Of a stretch of 31,132 nt of DNA, positions 8,565 to 16,120 are shown in pieces. The DNA lies in NCBI GenBank assembly GCA_964516635.1, contig CAZEZY010000011.1, forward strand, positions 1-31,132. Direction: 5' to 3'. The position numbers were made by a program, and so were the translations under genes. Below the pieces are notes generated by a model. It was not told where the DNA came from. It saw only the letters and a program-made list of their open reading frames with translations, and did not search any database. Source of the stretch: CAZEZY01 sp964516635 (GTDB lineage: Bacteria; Pseudomonadota; Gammaproteobacteria; Burkholderiales; Burkholderiaceae_C). Position 1 is the first letter of the stretch, and the number at the start of each line of letters is the position of its first letter.

Positions 8565-9799
8565 GCATGCACCCCCGAGGTGCGCCGTCCCACGCCCAGC
8601 GCGGCAAACACCGACAACATGAGCACCACCGCCGCCCCGGCCAGGGTGAGCCCGTACCAGCCCCGGTCCATGAAAGCACCAAAGATCAGCGGCGAGATGG
8701 CAAAGCCCACGTCCAGCCCGGAATAGACCGTGCCATACACCCGGCCAGTGGCGCCCTTGGGTGTCGCGCGGCGGATCATCATGTCGCGGCTGGGTCCCGC
8801 GATGCCGACGGCAAAACCCGTGATCGCCAGCACGATCATGGTGCCCGCACCGCCCATCCATCCAGTGGCGGCGAGCAGCATCAGCAGAGCCCCCGCGCCC
8901 ATGCAGCCACCGACCACACGGTCGGTGTGCGCGGCCTTGCCGGCGACGAATCCCCCCACCACCATGCCGAGCGCACCACAGAGCATGTAGGCCGTCAGCG
9001 TGAACGTGGCGGCCTCCAGACTGACCGCGTGCATCGCCTTCAGGATGGAGGCCGAGTAGGTCTGCACCACCGCCAGCGTCATGGTGGACAACAGGAAGAA
9101 GGCAAAACACCACCACACCACCGGGAGCTTCATGAAGGCGAGGTCACTGCCCCGCGTGGCACCGGGTTGCCGTATCACCACCTCGGTTTTCAAGTGGTCG
9201 CGCTGCCACAACAGGACGGCGAATACACAGAGGTACAGCACCGCGGCAGCCAGGTAAGCGGTTCGCCAGTTGGTCAGCGCCGAGATGCCAACCAGGAACA
9301 CCGGTGCCGCTGCCCAACCCAGGTTGCCGGTGAGACCGTGCACGCTGAAAGCGTGACCCAGTCTCGGGGCCGAAACCCGTTGGTTCAAAATAGAAAAATC
9401 GACGGGATGGAACGAGGCGTTCCCCAGACCGGCCAACGCCGAAACCAGCACCAGCCCTGCATAGCTGCTGGCCATGGAGGCCGTCAAGGCAGCGGCCATG
9501 AACAGGAGGAGCGAGCCAAATAGCACCGGCCGAGCGCCCAGTCGGTCGACGACAAACCCGGCACTGGCCTGCCCGATACCCGACACCACGAAAAACACAC
9601 TCATCAGCAAACCCACCTGCGAGTAAGACAGGCCGAATTCGCTCATCAGCACCGGAAACAGCGGCGGCAGCAGAAGGTGCGTGAAATGTGACGTGCCATG
9701 CGCGAGCCCCACCAGTGCCATGACAAGGGCGTCATCGCGCAGGGGCACGGCTGGCAAGGGCGGCGTCGCGCCAGCAGACCATGTTGACATGCAATACAT
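8561..9799 (-). CDS. Major facilitator superfamily transporter
   Basis: This is an inner-membrane secondary transporter of about 412 residues with around twelve hydrophobic segments and the MFS loop motif DRLGARP between helices 2 and 3. Wording in the first half (GLAHGTSHF near the start, NASFHP and VHGLTGNLGWA) recalls the fosmidomycin-resistance-like branch of MFS, but the substrate cannot be inferred. Two in-frame ATGs are available, at 9799 and 9790; neither has a strong Shine-Dalgarno, and the purine run GGAAGAA lies about 15 nt before the first. Its stop codon overlaps the start of the ThDP enzyme, so the two are probably co-translated, and it is divergent from the D-2-hydroxyacid dehydrogenase with a 59-bp gap. 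A shared role in 2-oxo or 2-hydroxy acid metabolism is inference. Confidence 0.86.
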   Translation of the reverse strand: MYCMSTWSAGATPPLPAVPLRDDALVMALVGLAHGTSHFTHLLLPPLFPVLMSEFGLSYSQVGLLMSVFFVVSGIGQASAGFVVDRLGARPVLFGSLLLFMAAALTASMASSYAGLVLVSALAGLGNASFHPVDFSILNQRVSAPRLGHAFSVHGLTGNLGWAAAPVFLVGISALTNWRTAYLAAAVLYLCVFAVLLWQRDHLKTEVVIRQPGATRGSDLAFMKLPVVWWCFAFFLLSTMTLAVVQTYSASILKAMHAVSLEAATFTLTAYMLCGALGMVVGGFVAGKAAHTDRVVGGCMGAGALLMLLAATGWMGGAGTMIVLAITGFAVGIAGPSRDMMIRRATPKGATGRVYGTVYSGLDVGFAISPLIFGAFMDRGWYGLTLAGAAVVLMLSVFAALGVGRRTSGVHA

Positions 9800-9823
9800 G
9801 GTAAGCGATCGCGTTCTTCCCCG

Positions 9824-9858
9824 CTGTCACCTGTCGAATACGCAGGCACAATAGAACG
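9824..9858 (+). promoter_or_regulatory. Putative sigma-70 promoter, possibly giving a leaderless mRNA
   Basis: A -35-like CTGTCA (9824-9829, four of six matches) and a -10-like CACAAT (9847-9852, four of six) are separated by exactly 17 bp. Initiation about seven bases after the -10 would fall on or beside the A of the ATG at 9859, leaving no room for a Shine-Dalgarno, and none is visible in the six bases between. The call depends on two imperfect hexamers, so it is tentative. Confidence 0.4.
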
Positions 9859-10866
9859 ATGAACATTGTGATACTCGACGACTATCAGGATGCGGTTCGC
9901 AAACTGCCGTGCGCAGCCAAGCTCGATCCCTACCCGGCAAAGGTGTTTACCAACAACGTCAAGGGCGTTGGGCAACTGTCGGTCCGGTTGCGTGACGCCG
10001 AGGTGCTGGTGCTGATACGCGAAAGAACCCAGATCACCCGACAACTGGTTGAAAAACTGCCGCGCCTCAAGCTGATCTCCCAGACAGGTGCCGTCGGCAG
10101 TCACGTGGATGTGGCCGCCTGCACGGAGCGAGGCATTGCCGTGGCCGAAGGCGTGGGCTCGCCCATTGCGCCCGCCGAACTCACCTGGGCGCTGATCATG
10201 GCCGCGATGCGCCGCATCCCGCAGTATGTGTCGAACCTGAAACATGGGGCCTGGCAGCAGTCAGGCCTGAAATCAGCGGCCATGCCACCGAATTTCGGGA
10301 TTGGCATGGTGCTCAGGGGCAAGACGCTGGGGCTGTGGAGCTACGGCAAGATCGGCAGACTGGTGGCCGGTTACGGCCGGGCATTCGGCATGCGGGTGAT
10401 CGTCTGGGGCAGCGCCGACAGCCGTGCCCAGGCGTCTGCCGACGGGCTGGAAGTGGCCGATTCGAAAGAGGCGCTGTTTGTCGAATCCGATGTGCTGAGC
10501 CTGCACCTGCGCCTCGGCGAGCGGACTCAGGGCTGCATCGGCCCCGACGAACTGAGCCGGATGAAACCCACGGCTCTGCTGGTCAACACCTCGAGGGCCG
10601 AACTCATCCAACCAGACGCACTGGTCGCCGCCCTGAACCGTGGCAGGCCCGGCATGGCAGCCGTCGATGTGTTTGAATCAGAGCCCATCCTGCAAGGGCA
10701 TGCCCTGCTGCGGCTCGAAAACTGCATCTGCACCCCCCACATCGGTTTTGTGGAACTGGAAAGCTACGAGCGCTATTTTTCGGCCGCTTTTGACAACGTG
10801 ATCCACTACATCAAGGGCACCCCCACCCACATCGTGAATCCGGGGGCCCTTCAGTACCACCGCTAG
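9859..10866 (+). CDS. D-2-hydroxyacid dehydrogenase family protein
   Basis: The product (335 residues) belongs to the NAD(P)-dependent D-isomer 2-hydroxyacid dehydrogenases, cytoplasmic enzymes that interconvert 2-oxo acids and D-2-hydroxy acids. The catalytic triad is present: Arg246 in VNTSRAELI, Glu275 in DVFESEP and His294 in CTPHIGF. The Rossmann loop reads SYGKIG at 161-166, so the first glycine of the usual GxGxxG is a serine. Substrate is not evident; related enzymes act on glyoxylate, hydroxypyruvate, phosphoglycerate and other acids. It is divergent from the MFS and ThDP genes. Its TAG stop lies in a CTAG palindrome that also provides the stop of the convergent FimV-like gene. Confidence 0.9.
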   Translation: MNIVILDDYQDAVRKLPCAAKLDPYPAKVFTNNVKGVGQLSVRLRDAEVLVLIRERTQITRQLVEKLPRLKLISQTGAVGSHVDVAACTERGIAVAEGVGSPIAPAELTWALIMAAMRRIPQYVSNLKHGAWQQSGLKSAAMPPNFGIGMVLRGKTLGLWSYGKIGRLVAGYGRAFGMRVIVWGSADSRAQASADGLEVADSKEALFVESDVLSLHLRLGERTQGCIGPDELSRMKPTALLVNTSRAELIQPDALVAALNRGRPGMAAVDVFESEPILQGHALLRLENCICTPHIGFVELESYERYFSAAFDNVIHYIKGTPTHIVNPGALQYHR

Positions 10867-12908
10867 GGCTGGACTCGGACCTTTCTTTCCCCACCCGCAG
10901 GGTCTTCACCCGCGGGATTTTCGTTATGGGGCTCCAACAGGAACAGATCGAAGTCCAGGCCCTGGGGAGCCGGCTTGACGGACTGGACGGGCTTGGCCTC
11001 AGGAGGGCTCGACAGAGCGGGGAGTTCGACGTCCTGCATCGGACCCGTTTCCGATTTCGCAAAGACTGGCATGTCCGCCACGGATTCCCAGGTCGGAAAC
11101 GCCCATTCCAGATCTTCCAGCATGGCGTTCTTTTGCGCCGCGACAGGCTCAGACGGAGCGACGCCCACCGTTGGCAGAATGTCGAGCATCCCGATCAGCA
11201 TGATGAGGTCATCAAACGCCTGAAGGGTTCGAACCGTCAATGTTCCCTTCAGATCGCCGGGCTGCGAGCACAGAGAAGCCACCAGCACTTCCCTGGCCAC
11301 ATGGTTGGGCCACTCACGGCCCAGCGACTGGACGCAGGACGCGTCGTCATCCAGCCCGAGCGGGGATTCGATGGCTGCCAAGACGGGGGCCGGACGCTGG
11401 AAATGCGATTCGTAAAAGCTGCTGGCCAAGGAATGGTCGGCTTCGGTACCAAAGCGGTAGGCGATCTTCAACCACATCAGATAAGGGGCTTCAGAGGCAC
11501 GAGGACCGTCGGTGACGAAAGCCTGGAGAGCACTCATCGCATCGCGATACTGGCCGATGGATTCGCAGAACTCCACCTGCTGCCAGAGATCCTGAAGTCG
11601 TTCGAGCGCCAGAGGGGCAACCGCTACCTCGCGGAGCATCGACTCCCGGCCTGCGGCCTCTTCCATCTCCTCTATCGACTCGGATGACCAATCAGCACGG
11701 CCACCGGATGGGTTCCCAACGACAACGCTCGCGGGAGCAGCAGACCGTGATTCAGCCGCTGGCGGGGACTCGCTGGACCCCGCTCGGGTTTCAGCAGCCT
11801 GGGTTGGGATGGCTGGCAAGACCGATTCCCACCAGGGTCTGTCATTCTTGTCTGCCGTTGGAATTTCGTTGCGCCGACGGGACCGAAGGGCAAACCAGTA
11901 ACCCACGAGCAACAGGAAGGCCAGGACAGATGCACCGTACAGCCAAGGGATTGAGGACTGTGACGACTGAGCATCCCGCAACTGGTTGTTGAGGGTTTCA
12001 ATCGCCAGTCGCATGCGCTCCTGTTCGGCCCGCAGGGCTTCCACTTCCTGCTGCAACGCCAACTGGCGATCGCTTTCCGATGCCACCGGTTCGGCCTGCC
12101 CGGATTCGGACGGGGTGACGGGGCCGCTCTGGCTGGTTTCTCCAGGCGTCTCGGTCTCGGAAGGCACGCCGGAACGCGAGGACATGTCGACAGGATCGAG
12201 TTGGAGCCGAGTGCGTGTCTGTGCGGCAGAAGACGGCTGTTCGACCGATCCGGTGACCTGGGGAGCGACCTGAGGAGCCGCCTCGGCAGGATACACCGTG
12301 GGCTGGGGACGCGACTTGGACAGGATTCGCGTCACGCCCGCGGGCCGAGGGGCTGGCTCCGACAGACGGATGGGGGTTTCGGGTAGCAGGTCGTCTGACG
12401 CAGACGCTTGGGATGGGGCAACCGTTGACGGGACCGACGTGGCACTCGCAGACTGAGGGGCCGGGATCGGGACAGCGGGTCCGGCAGGACGGGGGACCAC
12501 CGTCTGTTGTACCGTGGTCGGTTGAAGCGCTGCAGGCACCCGGGGTTCCTCATCAGCGAGCAGGGTGTAGCTCCGACGAAAGGACGTGGTGCAACCGGCG
12601 CGCAGGATCAACGTGACGATGGGCTCGTTGACAGGATCGGTCGAGCGGATTCTCAGGGCCCCCGCCCCTTCACCGCCGGTCTGATGAATGCCAGTGGTGA
12701 TGGCGGTCGCCGGCACGCGGGTATCGCCATACAGCACCTCGGCTTCCAGACACAAGCCGCTGGCCGCCTCGGACGCGGTGATGCTGGACTGCACCAGCAA
12801 ATCGAGCGGGCGACCGATAATGACACTGCCTTGCGTTGCGCCCAAAGAAACCGCGACGACTTGAGTCGCTGTCACAAGCAGCGCGCTTCCTATCGCCAGC
12901 TTCAGCAT
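10863..12908 (-). CDS. FimV-like membrane protein (polar/type IV pilus-associated family)
   Basis: The 681-residue protein has the layout of FimV-family proteins, which in Pseudomonas and relatives organise pole-located pilus and secretion machinery. In order: a signal peptide or N-terminal anchor (1-20), a beta-rich periplasmic domain opening with SLGATQGSVIIGRPLDL and ending near residue 118 (Cys53 and Cys106 could pair), a long Pro/Ser/Thr-rich linker (about 120-280), a short coiled coil (281-313), one membrane segment (about 321-341) followed by basic residues, and an acidic cytoplasmic region with helical, TPR-like stretches. No LysM motif is obvious, and the C-terminus differs from the usual FimV ending, so the symbol is withheld. 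It stands alone between convergent and divergent neighbours. Confidence 0.75.
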   Translation of the reverse strand: MLKLAIGSALLVTATQVVAVSLGATQGSVIIGRPLDLLVQSSITASEAASGLCLEAEVLYGDTRVPATAITTGIHQTGGEGAGALRIRSTDPVNEPIVTLILRAGCTTSFRRSYTLLADEEPRVPAALQPTTVQQTVVPRPAGPAVPIPAPQSASATSVPSTVAPSQASASDDLLPETPIRLSEPAPRPAGVTRILSKSRPQPTVYPAEAAPQVAPQVTGSVEQPSSAAQTRTRLQLDPVDMSSRSGVPSETETPGETSQSGPVTPSESGQAEPVASESDRQLALQQEVEALRAEQERMRLAIETLNNQLRDAQSSQSSIPWLYGASVLAFLLLVGYWFALRSRRRNEIPTADKNDRPWWESVLPAIPTQAAETRAGSSESPPAAESRSAAPASVVVGNPSGGRADWSSESIEEMEEAAGRESMLREVAVAPLALERLQDLWQQVEFCESIGQYRDAMSALQAFVTDGPRASEAPYLMWLKIAYRFGTEADHSLASSFYESHFQRPAPVLAAIESPLGLDDDASCVQSLGREWPNHVAREVLVASLCSQPGDLKGTLTVRTLQAFDDLIMLIGMLDILPTVGVAPSEPVAAQKNAMLEDLEWAFPTWESVADMPVFAKSETGPMQDVELPALSSPPEAKPVQSVKPAPQGLDFDLFLLEPHNENPAGEDPAGGERKVRVQP

Positions 12909-12996
12909 GTTCTGTTCATCTTTCAGCGAGTCTTTGTATCGTTATTCACGCTACATTCTGGCACAAGGCAAATCATTTCCCTCTCTGTGAGACAAG
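12909..12996. other. Divergent intergenic region between the FimV-like gene and the acyl-CoA operon
   Basis: These 88 bp must hold the promoters for both the FimV-like gene (minus) and the five-gene acyl-CoA operon (plus). The stretch is clearly more A+T-rich than its surroundings. On the plus strand, TTGTAT (12934) and TACATT (12952) resemble promoter hexamers but are only 12 bp apart, so they are not a convincing pair. GTGAGA near 12987 can serve as Shine-Dalgarno for the operon. I see no clear regulator palindrome. Confidence 0.5.
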
Positions 12997-14517
12997 ATGC
13001 ATCTGACATTTCATCAAACCGGTGTGGTGGGTGCGGGCGCCATGGGGCGTGGCATCGCGCAAATGGCCGTCCAGGCAGGTAGCACGGTCTGGATTTACGA
13101 CACCCAGTCCTCAGCCATCGAATCCGCTTGTCAGTCCCTCATCGACACCTGGAGCAAACTGCAAGCCAAAGGCCGGATCACGGCGGAACAGCAGCAACAC
13201 TATGTCTCGCGTCTGCGCCAGGCCAACGCGCTGGAGGACCTGAAACCTTGCGATCTGATCGTCGAGGCGGTGGTCGAACGCATGGATGTGAAGCAGAGCC
13301 TGTTCAGACAGCTGGAAAACCTGCTCTCGCCCGATGCCGTGCTGGCCAGCAACACCTCCTCCCTGTCGATCACGGCCATTGCGGGCGGGCTGAAACGCCC
13401 TGAGCGGCTGGCGGGTTTCCACTTCTTCAACCCGGTTCCGCTGATGAAGGTGGTTGAAGTGATTACCGGCCTCAAGACCGACCCAGCCGTCTGCGAGCGC
13501 CTGATGGCCTACACCCGCGAAATGGGCCACACCCCGGTGATGGCGCAGGACACACCGGGCTTCATTGTCAACCACGCCGGCCGGGGTTACGGAACCGAGG
13601 CGTTGCGTATCGTCGGTGAGGGAGTGGCCGATTTCGCCACCATCGACCGGATCCTCAAAGACCAGATGGGCTTTCGGCTGGGCCCTTTCGAACTGATGGA
13701 CCTCACGGCGCTGGATGTATCCCACCCGGTGATGGAATCGATCTACCATCAGTATTACGAAGAACCCCGCTACCGACCGAGTGTGATCACCGCCCAGCGG
13801 CTGTCCGGTGGGATGCTCGGCAAAAAAGTGGGCGAAGGTTTTTACCGCTATGTGGCGGGTGAGGCACAGGTGCCACCCGAGCCCGTGGTGCCTCTGTTGA
13901 CGGGGCTCCCGCCCGTGTGGGTGCCGGCCCGCGCCGCCCGCCGGGCCGAGCTGTACCAGTTGCTCAAGGACCTCGGCGCCACCATCGAAACAGCCCAGCA
14001 ACCCTCGGAACAGGCCCTGATTCTGGTGGCACCGCTGGGCCATGATGTGACCACCGTGGCGGCGGTCGAGCGGCTCGACCCCAGCCGCACGGTGGGCATC
14101 GACATGATGCTGCCCGACGCTGCCGTGAAACGCCGCGTGCTGGCCACCAACCCCGCCACCCGGCCCGACATCCGCGATACCGCCCACGCCCTGTTGGCCA
14201 GGGACGGGAAACCGGTCAGCGTCATCAAGGACAGCGGCGGCTTCGTCACCCAGCGCGTGGTGGCCACCATCGTCAACATCGCCAGCGACATCTGCCAGCA
14301 AGGCATCTGCACGCCGCCCGACCTCGAAACCGCCGTCACACTGGGGCTGGGCTACCCGATCGGCCCCCTGGCCATGGGGGATCGCGTCGGCCCCACCAAC
14401 CTGCTAGAAATCCTGTTCAACCTTCAGACCGTGTATGGCGATCCGCGATATCGCCCTTCGCCCTGGCTGCGCCGTCGTGGTGCCCTCGGCCTGAGTCTGA
14501 CCCACGTGGAGGCCTGA
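12997..14517 (+). CDS. 3-hydroxyacyl-CoA dehydrogenase
   Basis: This enzyme oxidises (S)-3-hydroxyacyl-CoA to 3-oxoacyl-CoA with NAD+ in beta-oxidation or a related CoA-thioester pathway. The NAD-binding motif GAGAMGRG is at 12-19, Asn119 lies in SNTSSLSI, catalytic His142 in GFHFFNPVP and its partner Glu154 in KVVEVI. A second 3HCDH C-terminal domain occupies about 400-490, giving 506 residues, a little longer than PaaH (475 in E. coli) and lacking any fused hydratase. The membrane-free sequence indicates a cytoplasmic enzyme. It heads a five-gene run; the crotonase gene starts one base after its stop. PaaH-like 3-hydroxyadipyl-CoA activity is possible, but no other paa genes are present, so I leave the substrate open. 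Confidence 0.92.
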   Translation: MHLTFHQTGVVGAGAMGRGIAQMAVQAGSTVWIYDTQSSAIESACQSLIDTWSKLQAKGRITAEQQQHYVSRLRQANALEDLKPCDLIVEAVVERMDVKQSLFRQLENLLSPDAVLASNTSSLSITAIAGGLKRPERLAGFHFFNPVPLMKVVEVITGLKTDPAVCERLMAYTREMGHTPVMAQDTPGFIVNHAGRGYGTEALRIVGEGVADFATIDRILKDQMGFRLGPFELMDLTALDVSHPVMESIYHQYYEEPRYRPSVITAQRLSGGMLGKKVGEGFYRYVAGEAQVPPEPVVPLLTGLPPVWVPARAARRAELYQLLKDLGATIETAQQPSEQALILVAPLGHDVTTVAAVERLDPSRTVGIDMMLPDAAVKRRVLATNPATRPDIRDTAHALLARDGKPVSVIKDSGGFVTQRVVATIVNIASDICQQGICTPPDLETAVTLGLGYPIGPLAMGDRVGPTNLLEILFNLQTVYGDPRYRPSPWLRRRGALGLSLTHVEA

Positions 14518-14518
14518 C

Positions 14519-15298
14519 ATGCCCGCATCCCTCAAGAGCCACAGCGTCGGCGCCACCCTGGTGCTCACCCTCAGCAACCCCGACCATCGCAACGCCCTCG
14601 GCCCCGACATGTACGCCGCCGGGGTGGAGGCCTTCAACGCCGCCGACAGCAACCCGGAGGTGCGCTCGGTCATCATCACCGGCGAAGGCGCTCACTTCTG
14701 TGCCGGCGGCAACCTGCAGCGCCTGCTGGGCAACCGACAGCAGCCGCCTCAGGTACAGGCCGACAGCATCGAAGGCCTGCACAGCTGGATCGAGGCCGTG
14801 CGAAGCTTCTCGAAGCCCGTGGTGGCCGCCGTCGAAGGCTCGTGCGCCGGGGCCGGTTTCTCGCTGACACTGGCATGCGATTTTGTGGTCGCGGCACACA
14901 ACAGCGTGTTCGTCATGGCCTACGCCAACGTGGCGCTGTCGCCCGATGGCGGCGGGAGCTGGAGTCTGTCTCGCCAGTTGCCGCGTGCCACCGCCATGCA
15001 GTTGCTCATGCTGGGAGAGCGGATCGGTGCCGAGCGACTGCACCAGCTCGGTCTGGTCAACCACGTCACGGGCCCGGGCGAGGCCATGGGCCGGGCGCTC
15101 GAACTGTGCGAAGCCCTCAACGCCAAAGCGCCCAACACGCTGGCCAGCATCAAGGAGCTGGTCAACGACGCGCCCTACCAGCCGCTGACGGCTCACTTGA
15201 AGCAGGAACGCGACCAGTTCGTGAAAAACCTGCACCACCCCAACGGCGGCGAAGGCATCAGCGCTTTCCTGGAAAAACGCCCCGCCCGTTACATCTGA
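14519..15298 (+). CDS. Enoyl-CoA hydratase/isomerase family protein (crotonase), isomerase-like active site
   Basis: A 259-residue crotonase-fold enzyme with both oxyanion-hole stretches: GAHFCAGGNL at 58-66 and VEGSCAGAGFSLTLACD at 105-121. By hand alignment to rat mitochondrial hydratase, its two catalytic glutamates (E144, E164) fall on Tyr135 and Gln161 here, while an aspartate, Asp143, appears in LSPDGGGSW. That PDxGG(T/S)W pattern is characteristic of PaaG-type isomerases, so delta3-delta2 enoyl-CoA isomerisation or a related chemistry is more likely than simple hydration. It follows the 3-hydroxyacyl-CoA dehydrogenase by one base, which implies co-expression. An annotation pipeline would probably call it enoyl-CoA hydratase; the motif argument makes me doubt that activity. 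Confidence 0.9.
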   Translation: MPASLKSHSVGATLVLTLSNPDHRNALGPDMYAAGVEAFNAADSNPEVRSVIITGEGAHFCAGGNLQRLLGNRQQPPQVQADSIEGLHSWIEAVRSFSKPVVAAVEGSCAGAGFSLTLACDFVVAAHNSVFVMAYANVALSPDGGGSWSLSRQLPRATAMQLLMLGERIGAERLHQLGLVNHVTGPGEAMGRALELCEALNAKAPNTLASIKELVNDAPYQPLTAHLKQERDQFVKNLHHPNGGEGISAFLEKRPARYI

Positions 15299-15317
15299 TC
15301 GCATCACCCAAGCCGCC

Positions 15318-15334
15318 CCCGGGTCACACCCGGG
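15318..15334. other. G+C-rich inverted repeat between crotonase and Crp/Fnr genes
   Basis: CCCGGGT and ACCCGGG form a perfect 7-bp stem with a CAC loop in the 74-bp gap before the regulator gene. No T-run follows on either strand, so it is not a standard intrinsic terminator. It could stabilise the upstream mRNA end, attenuate transcription partially, or be chance in G+C-rich DNA. Confidence 0.4.
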
Positions 15335-15372
15335 ACAGCCAGGCCCTCCCCCAGTCACTCACAAGACAGACG

Positions 15373-16092
15373 ATGGACGAACCGATTCTGACAATGGAAG
15401 AACGCGAGGCGATCAACAGTGGTCGCTGGTTCACGAGCCTTTCCCCTTCACTGCGACACGACATTCTCCGATGCGCCTACGTCAAACGTTACAAGGACGG
15501 CGATCTGATCGTGGCCCGAGGCGACCCACCCACCGAGTGGACGGCCGTGGCCAGGGGCGCGGTGCGGGTGAGTTCCACATCCCTGTCGGGCAAACAGATC
15601 ACCCTGACCTATGTGGAGCCGGGCGTTTGGTTTGGCGATGTGGCGATGTTCGATGGCGACCAGCGCACGCACGACGCCTATGCCCACGGCCTGACGACGC
15701 TGCTCTGCGTGTCGCGAAACGATTTCCAGAAAATCCTGTCGCAACACGTGGAGCTGTACGAGGCCCTGCTGCGTCTGCAGGCACGGCGGATCCGCAACCT
15801 CTTTGGCCTGGTCGAGGACCTCAACACCCTGCCCTTGCGCGCACGGCTGGCCAAGCAGTTGTTGCACCTGGTTCGCAGCTATGGCGTGCCTTGCCTGTCC
15901 AATGGCAGCGAAACCCGCATCGGCCTGCAACTGGCCCAGGAAGAACTGGCACAGATGCTGGGCGCTTCCCGCCAGCGGGTGAACCAGGAACTGAAGTCCA
16001 TGGAACGCGAGAACGCCATCCGCATCGAGCCGGGCGGATTGGTGGTGCGCGACCGTGCCGTGCTGATGCGGATCGCCGAAGCGGACAACTGA
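15373..16092 (+). CDS. Crp/Fnr-family transcriptional regulator
   Basis: The 239-residue protein has an N-terminal cyclic-nucleotide-binding-like beta-barrel (about 20-125), a long dimerisation helix (about 128-150) and a C-terminal winged helix with HTH QEELAQMLGASRQRVNQEL at 189-207. The FNR cysteine cluster is absent; only isolated cysteines (34, 112, 174) occur, so no FNR-type Fe-S sensor is expected. The effector pocket lacks an obvious full cAMP signature. The ATG at 15373 was chosen because the longer open frame runs through the crotonase gene and the protein begins normally here. It lies inside the acyl-CoA operon, 74 bp after crotonase and 28 bp before the kinase gene, so local control is likely but unproven. 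Confidence 0.9.
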   Translation: MDEPILTMEEREAINSGRWFTSLSPSLRHDILRCAYVKRYKDGDLIVARGDPPTEWTAVARGAVRVSSTSLSGKQITLTYVEPGVWFGDVAMFDGDQRTHDAYAHGLTTLLCVSRNDFQKILSQHVELYEALLRLQARRIRNLFGLVEDLNTLPLRARLAKQLLHLVRSYGVPCLSNGSETRIGLQLAQEELAQMLGASRQRVNQELKSMERENAIRIEPGGLVVRDRAVLMRIAEADN

Positions 16093-16120
16093 CCACAGAA
16101 CGGCGGAGCCCCGAACGGCC

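Noticed and set aside
7080..8726. Long open frame on the plus strand opposite the ThDP enzyme (548 codons)
   Set aside because: The ThDP enzyme on the minus strand has all catalytic motifs; the plus-strand product is rich in His, Gln, Arg and Gly with no recognisable fold or start signal.
8565..9116. Extension of the ThDP enzyme frame upstream through the MFS gene, which would give a 754-residue protein
   Set aside because: The extension is an out-of-frame read of the MFS gene. The ATG at 8564 overlaps the MFS stop and opens with a normal family N-terminus.
9806..9813. GCGATCGC octamer (HIP1-like palindrome) in the divergent promoter region
   Set aside because: It is a single copy in G+C-rich DNA with no repetition that would suggest function.
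12934..12957. TTGTAT and TACATT as a promoter for the acyl-CoA operon
   Set aside because: The spacing is 12 bp, too short for sigma-70.
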